Shown: piece after piece, positions 57,670 through 64,000 of the stretch
Position numbering within the stretch: position 1 is the first letter of the stretch
Layout: the number at the start of each line of letters is the position of its first letter
Source of the DNA: Anadara kagoshimensis
Lineage: Eukaryota; Mollusca; Bivalvia; Arcoida; Arcidae
NCBI GenBank assembly: GCA_021292105.1
Contig: CM037872.1
Coordinates: 9,760,791-9,824,790 of the forward strand
Direction: 5' to 3'
DNA length: 64,000 nt
Translations under genes and position numbers: made by a program
Notes under the pieces: generated by a model
Told to the model about the DNA's origin: nothing
Seen by the model: only the letters and a program-made list of their open reading frames with translations
The model's database searches: none

Positions 57670-57968
57670 TAAGAGTTGGGTTGAGTAATGGTGTTTAATG
57701 TCTCAGAGAAGAATATTTTACTTACATTGAGACGTTGCCACCTGTCGGGGAAGGTGCAGAAATTTTGCCTGTGCATTGAGCTAATAGCATTTTACAATAG
57801 GGTTCTTTATCATGCCATGGCTACCATTACACAGGACCTCGTTTATTTTAAGTTCCCATTTGAAATAACTGTGACTTTCATTTTGTAACACCAAGTGCTT
57901 GATTGAAAAAAACAGTCACTACCCATTTTCAAATCTTGGATCAGACCCAACGACCTCCCACTCATAAA
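57670..57968 (-). repeat. SINE 'A', head truncated
   Basis: From the tail 'gagtaatggtgtttaatgtc' to 'gacccaacgacctcccactc'; the box A part of the tRNA-like head is missing. Confidence 0.7.
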
Positions 57969-58615
57969 GAAAAAGGTTTGTAATATTCTGACATCATTTA
58001 GATGTTGATTTCGGGTATGTGCAACAATAATGAACTCCCAAGATAAATACTGCACATTATTATGACAATAGGTGTTCATATCTACAGAGAAATGGTACGC
58101 AATTTCCTGACGTCAATTTCTCAGAACGTGACTAAATCAGATAAGTTTGGTACTCTATGGAGAAATGGTATGCAATTTCCAGACATCAGTTTCTCAGAAC
58201 GTCACTAAATCAAATTAAGTATGGTTCTCGCTTGATGCATCACATATAGAATAAAAAAGTAAATATAATAATGTAAACAAAACAAATGAAACAGAACACT
58301 GGCTGACAGTTACAAGGAATTTATTCAGTACTTGTCATCAAAAAATTTCCTCAAAGAGAATTCAAATTGATTGTAAATATTTAAAATAATAATCTTCTCT
58401 TTTTTTCTAGAATAGCAGACCTGAGAATAAAAAAATGTTTTGTTTTTAATAAATTTTTGATGATTTCGTCATAAAACAGTGTCTGACCTTTGTGAAAATT
58501 AGACCAAGTCCGATAGCCATGAGAATATAAGTGTTTTTTTAATAAATTTTTGATGATTTCATCATGAACATTTTACATAAAACGGTGTCTGACCTTTGTG
58601 AAAATTAAATTATAA
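57969..58615. repeat. Non-coding direct repeats
   Basis: 'gagaaatggtacgcaatttc' (58087) recurs at 58159 (~72 bp). 'aataaatttttgatgatttc' (58448) recurs at 58540, and the whole block resembles 57190-57400. Confidence 0.5.
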
Positions 58616-58619
58616 AAGG

Positions 58620-58850
58620 CTTTCACTGGATCACATTTGGAGCCAATATTTAGACCCATTTACTGGATCCTATTTGGGGCCGATATTTGGACCCATTCAC
58701 TGGATTATATTTGTGGCCAATATCTGGACCCATTCACTGGATCATATTTGGGGCCGATATTTAGACCCATTCACTGGATCATATTTGGGGCAGATATTTA
58801 GACCCAGTCACTGGATCATATTTGGGGCAGATATTTTGACCCATTTACAA
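58620..58850. repeat. 37-bp minisatellite, about six units
   Basis: Unit: CACTGGATCATATTTGGGGC then 'cgatatttggacccatt'. The + strand ORF with WTHSLDHIWG-like repeats is an artefact. Confidence 0.9.
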
Positions 58851-59145
58851 TTAAAAATTTTATGTTTTTTTTTTTTTTTCATTAAAGTCAAGCTTATTTT
58901 CACAATTGAATAGAAAAATTATGGAGTATAGAAATTGTGAAATAAGTGGTAATAAAAATAAATTTGAATGTGATTTGTGAAAAAAAAACGCAAAAATTAC
59001 CCCCTCATGCGTTAGGTAAGACCTTGTTATCGACCAAAGAATGGGTTAAATTGCCAAAATAACCCCCTCTCAAAATACCAACAATGCAATTTAGCAAAAA
59101 TCTTCACTCGCGAAAAAAACCCCATTTTTACAGTATACGTAAATA

Positions 59146-59324
59146 CAGTAAAACCAGTCTATAAAGGTCACCCAAGAGAATCAGTAAAAGTGGTCTTTAA
59201 GGCCAGGTGGCCTTTATATACAGGTTTAAATAATATGAATAAAGAAAAATTGGAATATAATTCTACTGTCCTTTATAAGCAGGTGGCCCTTATATAGAGG
59301 TGGCCTTTAAGGCAGATTGGACTG
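59146..59324. mobile_element. Complete ~180-bp MITE, TA duplication
   Basis: CAGTAAAACCAGTCTATAAAG at the left; 'aggcagattggactg' at the right, with TA on both sides. Same family as 56703. Confidence 0.75.
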
Positions 59325-59392
59325 TAGTACATTTGTTTTAGATGATCTTTTATCTGATTAATTATACTGGTCTGATACATGAATATTTTATA

Positions 59393-60922
59393 TTTTTAGC
59401 TCACCTGAGCCCAAAGGCTCAGATGAGCTATTGTTATCTATCCCCGTCCGTCGTCCGTCGTCCGTCGTGTGTCGTGCGTCGTGCGTCGTGCGTAAACTTT
59501 ACATTTTAATCTTCTCCTCAAAAACTACTGAGCCAAATTTGATGAAACTTGGTGATTATTATGCCTGGGTAACAGCCTTTCAAAATTGTGTTCGGGGTTT
59601 GACCACGCCCAACAATATGGCTGCCGTTACTATAAATAGCCAAAAGACAAAAAAATTTTCTTCTCTGAAACCAAAAGGTGCAGGCAAATTTTGATTAGAT
59701 TTTTGGATTCAGGATACCTAGATACACTAAAATTGTGTTTTTCATGAAAATTGGACGAAAAATAGGTTACGCGTTTTTTGCATAAAATTATGTAATTTTT
59801 AAAATGAGACATTTATTGTTATAACTTCATAATGGCTGAAGATAATTGTATGGAGTTTTCACTGTTGATCTTGTCTTGCGATTTTCTTCCGATTGATGTC
59901 AAGGTCAAAGGTCAAGGTCATGTCCCAGTTTTTGACCTTTGATAAAAAATGCTATTTTTTAAACATTTCTGGTAATAATGATGTAGGATTTTTGGTTAAT
60001 TGTAGGTATTGACATGACGATCATTTTGATGTATCGATTAAGGTCCTGGGTTCAAAGGTCAAGGTCACAGATGTACAAGTTTACCAAAATAGTTAATTAT
60101 CTGCAAAACTATGAACTTTTTGTATAGGCATGTATATTAGAATATTGTAGGTAATGGCCCAATGGTCATTTTGATATATAAATAAAGGTCATGAGTTCAA
60201 AGGTCAAGGTCACAGATGTAAACAAGTACTGAAATGATTATTTATCTAAAAAACTATAGACTTTTTGTATAGGCATGTATATTAGAATATTGTAAGTAAT
60301 GGCCCAATGGTCATTTTGATATATGAATAAAGGTCATGAGTTCAAAGGTCAAGGTCACAGATGTAAACAAGTACTGAAATGATTATTTATCTAAAAAACT
60401 ATAGACTTTTTGTATAGGCATGTATATTAGAATATTTTAGGTATTATCCTAACGATCATTTTGATATATGAATGAAGGTCCTGAGTTCAAAGGTCAAGGT
60501 CACAGATGTGAATGAATACCTGAATGGTTAATTATCTTAAAAACTGTTAACTTTTTGTATATGCATGTATATTAGAATATTGTAGGTATTAGCCTTACAA
60601 CCATTTTTATATATGAATGAAGGTTATGGGTTCAAAGGTCAAGGTCACAGATGTGAACAAGTTCTGAAATGCTTATTTATCTCAAAAACTATAAACCTTT
60701 TGTGTAGGCATGTATATTAGAATATTTAGGTATTATCCTAATGATCATTTTGATATATGAACGAAGGTCATGGGTTCAAAGGTCAAGGTCACAGATGCAA
60801 AAAAATACCTAAATGGTTAATTATCTTGAAAACTATTAACTTTTTGTATAGGCATGTATATTAGAATATTGTATATTAGAATAAGGTCACAGGTGAGCGT
60901 TAAGGCCCATGGGCCTCTTGTT
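59393..60922 (+). mobile_element. Pearl-like element, full structure, near twin of 40791-42350
   Basis: It has the same head hairpin, (GTCGTCC)n tract, core, 145-bp units and palindromic GGCCCATGGGCC end as the copy at 40791. The ~500-bp core differs by only a few percent by eye, so the two copies are young or have been homogenised. The final array unit is truncated. Confidence 0.85.
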
Positions 60923-61085
60923 GTGTATTGGATTATGTGAAATCAAATTATTTTCCTTTATTTAGCTTTATTGCTTATATTGTTTATATGTAAAAAAACA
61001 AACTACACTGCGAGTAGTAGTTGAGTACAGAGGTCATAACTAACATTTAAGTGCTAAAAATGCACAATCTTTTAAATCTTAGGTT

Positions 61086-61350
61086 TGAGTTGAGTAATGG
61101 TGTTTAACGTCCCAATCAAGAGTTTTTTATTTATATTGATACATCACCAGCTATAGGAGAAGGTGCAGAAATTTTGCCTCTGCATTGTGCTGATGGCAAT
61201 ATACAGTAGGGTTCTTTAAGGTGCCACGCCTTTTGTGACATGGGACCTCGTTTATTTTAGGTTCCCATCGTAAAGAACCATTACTTTCATTTCGTAATGC
61301 AGAGTGCTTTGCAAAACAACAGTCACTACTCACTTTCAAGTCTTGGGTTA
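61086..61350 (-). repeat. SINE 'A', head truncated
   Basis: From the tail 'gagtaatggtgtttaacgtc' to 'ttcaagtcttgggttaaaa'; the tRNA-like head is absent. Confidence 0.7.
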
Positions 61351-62023
61351 AAATGACTAGTTGCTAAAACTTATCGCCAGATGCCAACTTCTTGGTTGCA
61401 ATTTTCAAAATTTTAGGTCCAATTAAGCATAATTACATGTTTAATTCCAAACCCAGAAGTAATGGCAGTGTTTAAATTTAGGGCTTTTAGGGCCATTTAA
61501 AAAAAAAAAAAAAAAAAATGAAAAATAAAAATAAATAAATAATAAAAAAATGATATATGCATCTACTTCTGGTGCTAGGTTGCTAGGTTACAACTACAAC
61601 ATTCTACAACAACACTACAATATTTGGCACAGTGCCAAGCAAGAACTGAGCCTTGTAATCGGCTTTTCATTGTTAAGGTTTTTGTGTAATTTCCATGGAC
61701 ATTCATGACACATAAATTTGCATGTCAATGAAACATCAAACAGAAACCAAAAACCATGAACCACAAACCTCAAATTAAAACCCCACAACTTGATTTTTTC
61801 CCCTGAAAACCACAAAATTGGACACCACGAACAGTAATATATGTACGCTGTCAATACCAATCATAACTGATAGAAATATATTATGATTTGTTTTTGCGGT
61901 CAATTTTGTCATGTTGGTGGTTAAGCTTAAAAATGTCAGTAGGTTTTACTCTAAGTGTAGCATACATACATTGAATATACATAACCATATGTGGAAATGC
62001 AGTTTATTACAAAGATACACAAG
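61351..62023. other. Non-coding stretch
   Basis: A poly-A run at 61499-61518 followed by 'aaataaataaataa'. No gene and no clear element. Confidence 0.4.
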
Positions 62024-62027
62024 TTAA

Positions 62028-62276
62028 CTCTTTCACCACCACAGACCGCTATACCGGTCTGGTCCCGAAACATGTATAAATTTGTTTAAAATGTATGTAT
62101 CTAATGGAGATCTCGGTGGCGCAATCGGTTAGGTAGTTTGCCCGGAAGCTACATAACCGATTGATTCAGAGGTCGCGGGTTTGGATCCCGGCTTCTACAA
62201 AATTTAACCATCTGGTTTCTACGGTTTCCGTAACCATGTACATGGTTCGGGGCCTAGTTACTTTGTGGTGAAAGGG
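62028..62276. mobile_element. TTAA-flanked MITE containing a tRNA-like segment
   Basis: TTAA at 62024-62027 and 62277-62280. Ends are CTCTTTCACCACCACAG and, reversed, CCCTTTCACCACAAAG. TTAA duplications are specific to piggyBac and Kolobok types. Inside, 62113-62124 is TGGCGCAATCGG (box A-like) and 62174-62188 contains GGTTTGGATCCC (box B-like), so the core looks derived from a tRNA or SINE head. Confidence 0.6.
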
Positions 62277-62560
62277 TTAAGGGTTTTTTGTCACTTTCCA
62301 CCACCCTCCCCCCCCCCCCCAATTTTTATGAGTCATTTTGGAAATTTTGACCTTCAAAAAAATTGAATCAAAGGTATGCTTTTTAAGCATTTGGAGCAAG
62401 TGCTTGTAGAGGACCCTGTGAGCGGTCAGAGAAATCCTCGACCAGTGTACTTGTTTGTTAAGTTAAGTCTGACATGCAGTGCTATGTCAATCAATGATGT
62501 CATTCTGTTATGATTAACACAGCAAGCACATGTTTATTCCGGTTATATCCCGATCAATAT

Positions 62561-62799
62561 ATAGCGTGTCAAATTTGACCTGGCCGTTTGACCTTTAATT
62601 TGAATATTCAAGCAGACATATCGATTGTGTAATTTAGGGGCAATATAAAGTTGACATATAAGGATAGGGGATAGCAATATTAGATACAAGGTATTTATAG
62701 CAATGAAACACACTGTCTTACCGAAATCACACTGTCTATTAGCCCAATCTAATATTCAAATTAAAGGTCAAACAGTCTGGTCAAACCTGAACGCACTAT
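62561..62799. mobile_element. 239-bp MITE with ~50-bp inverted arms
   Basis: 'atagcgtgtcaaatttgacc' and, reversed, 'atagtgcgttcaggtttgac'; the inner arm TTTGACCTTTAATTTGAATA is identical on both sides. No coding sequence. Confidence 0.75.
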
Positions 62800-62976
62800 C
62801 CAGAATATAAATAGATAAGAGAGAGTGAGAGATGGGTCAAAAGTTCCGAATTTACACTAAAAAACTAGTGTTATATGTCACATGCTGTCATGGTTACATG
62901 TCATATACACTGACGCAGGGCGGCATGTTTGTGTTGTAAGGTGTCTGTTAATTTATTTTTAACTTTAGTTACACCG

Positions 62977-63835
62977 GTCAAATGCAAATTTGATGTCCAT
63001 TTTGTCTGGTTTAACACAAGTCGAAAATAACAAGTCTGAAACCGATATGTCCATTTTTGGCCAGATTGCACTAAAGTTTAAAACTGGCTAATAGTACAGT
63101 GAATGTCAGATGTGTGGGAAGAAAAGATTGGGTTAGGGTCAAATGCAAATTTGATGTCCATTTTATCTGGTATCACACAAGTTGAAAATAACAACATGCC
63201 TGAGACCGATATGTCCATTTTTGGTCGGGTTACACTAGAGTTCAAAACTGGCTAATAGTACAGTGACTATTAGGTGTGTGGGTAGGAAAGATAGGGTTCC
63301 TGTCAAATGCAAATTTGATGTCCATTTTGTCTGGTATCACACAAGTTGAAAATAACAACCAGCCTGAGACCAATATGTCCATTTTTGGTCGGGTTACATT
63401 AGAGTTAAAAACTGGCTAATAGCACAGTGAATGTCAGGTGTGTGGGTAGGAAAGATTGGGTTCCTGTCAAGTGCAAATTTGATGTCCATTTTGTCTGGTA
63501 TCACACAAGTTGAAAATAACAACCAGCCTGAGACCAATATGTCCATTTTTGGTCGGGTTACATTAGAGTTCAAAACTGGCTAATAGCACAGTGAATGTCA
63601 GGTGTGTGGGTAGGAGAGATTGGGCTGCGGTCAAATGCACAGGATTTGAAGTCTATAATGTCTGATATAACACAAGTTGTCTGAGACTGATATGTCCATT
63701 TTTGTCTGGAATGCACAAGAGTTCAAATTTGGCTTATAGTACAGTGTACAGTGAATGTCAGGTGTGTGGGTAGGAGAGATTGGGTCGCAGTCAAATGCAA
63801 ATGTGATCTCCATTTTGTCTGGTATACCGTATAAC
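62977..63835. repeat. ~164-bp satellite, five to six units
   Basis: Unit starts (GTCAAATGCAAATTTGATGT) at 62977, 63138, 63302, 63466, 63630 and 63790, spacing 160-164. Middle units (63138-63629) are the most alike; outer units diverge, as expected for unequal exchange. Confidence 0.9.
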
Positions 63836-64000
63836 TGGAATTTTTTGCGGTGTTAATTTTTCGCGATTTTATGAAAATATACCTATGTAAAAATTTTCCC
63901 GTTTTTAATTTTCGCGATTGAATGACTAAATATTTTTATTATTTTTTTTTTTGGATAAGATTAGTCGATGAGTACGAGTCTGAGTCTTTCTTAAGGTTGT
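63836..64000. other. Window end, possible MITE terminus
   Basis: 'ataactggaattttttgcgg', 'tttttcgcgattttatgaaa' and 'ttttaattttcgcgatt' are small repeated blocks like those near 47145. Truncated by the window end. Confidence 0.3.

Noticed and set aside
58674-58913. 79-codon ORF rich in W, I, H and G repeats
   Set aside because: It is the 37-bp minisatellite translated, followed by a poly-T tract.
62105-62195. Functional tRNA gene
   Set aside because: The boxes are too far apart and imperfect, and the segment sits inside an inverted-repeat element flanked by TTAA.
1-64000. CRISPR array, operon or bacterial island
   Set aside because: The tandem repeats have no unique spacers of fixed size, genes have spliceosomal introns, and no bacterial coding density is present.

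Overview
The window reads as nuclear DNA of a mollusc, most likely a bivalve: AT-rich, intron-containing, and dominated by short non-autonomous transposons, tRNA-derived SINEs and minisatellites. The strongest taxonomic hint is a multi-copy element family that starts near AGCTCACCTG, ends near GGCCTCTTGTT and carries an internal ~145-bp tandem array, a layout known to me from bivalve 'pearl'-type elements. The species cannot be fixed from sequence alone.

Only two protein genes are firmly recognised. The first is MLH1, the MutL mismatch-repair ATPase, on the + strand. Seven coding exons (3615-16795) match vertebrate MLH1 exons 1-8 in order, phase and almost always exact length, with vertebrate exons 3 and 4 present as one exon. 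They encode 227 residues, essentially the GHKL ATPase half of the protein. The rest of MLH1 was not found in the remaining 47 kb. The second is an intronless class A GPCR of 441 residues on the - strand (50508-51833) with a DHY triplet in place of DRY.

Upstream of MLH1, positions 805-1190 look like a CpG-containing bidirectional promoter (two ETS sites, E2F, M-box and a perfect oestrogen-response-type palindrome on the MLH1 side; a YY1-type site on the other side). A small 57-codon - strand ORF with its own overlapping AATAAA signals lies head-to-head with MLH1. An acceptor-like tract just before the MLH1 ATG suggests a noncoding first exon near the promoter.

Layout: 1-1190 small gene and promoter; 1190-3610 presumed 5' UTR intron holding a hAT-like element with a PIP-box ORF and a LINE 3' end; 3615-16795 MLH1 exons with introns filled by pearl-like elements, SINEs and MITEs; 16796-37946 repeats only, including several elements flanked by 5-bp target duplications; 37947-38946 a 1000-N gap; 38947-45300 repeats including a full-length SINE with an 11-bp duplication; 45300-50000 a tandemly duplicated AT-rich palindromic unit; 50508-51833 the GPCR; 52-64 kb minisatellites, nested MITEs, a young pearl-like copy and a ~164-bp satellite running towards the window end.

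The most interesting material is in the mobile fraction: a consistent set of CAGGG/CAGTG-ended elements with 5-bp duplications, several textbook nested insertions, a 950-bp element with 39-bp perfect hairpins at both ends, and tandem units dense in nuclear-receptor half-sites.
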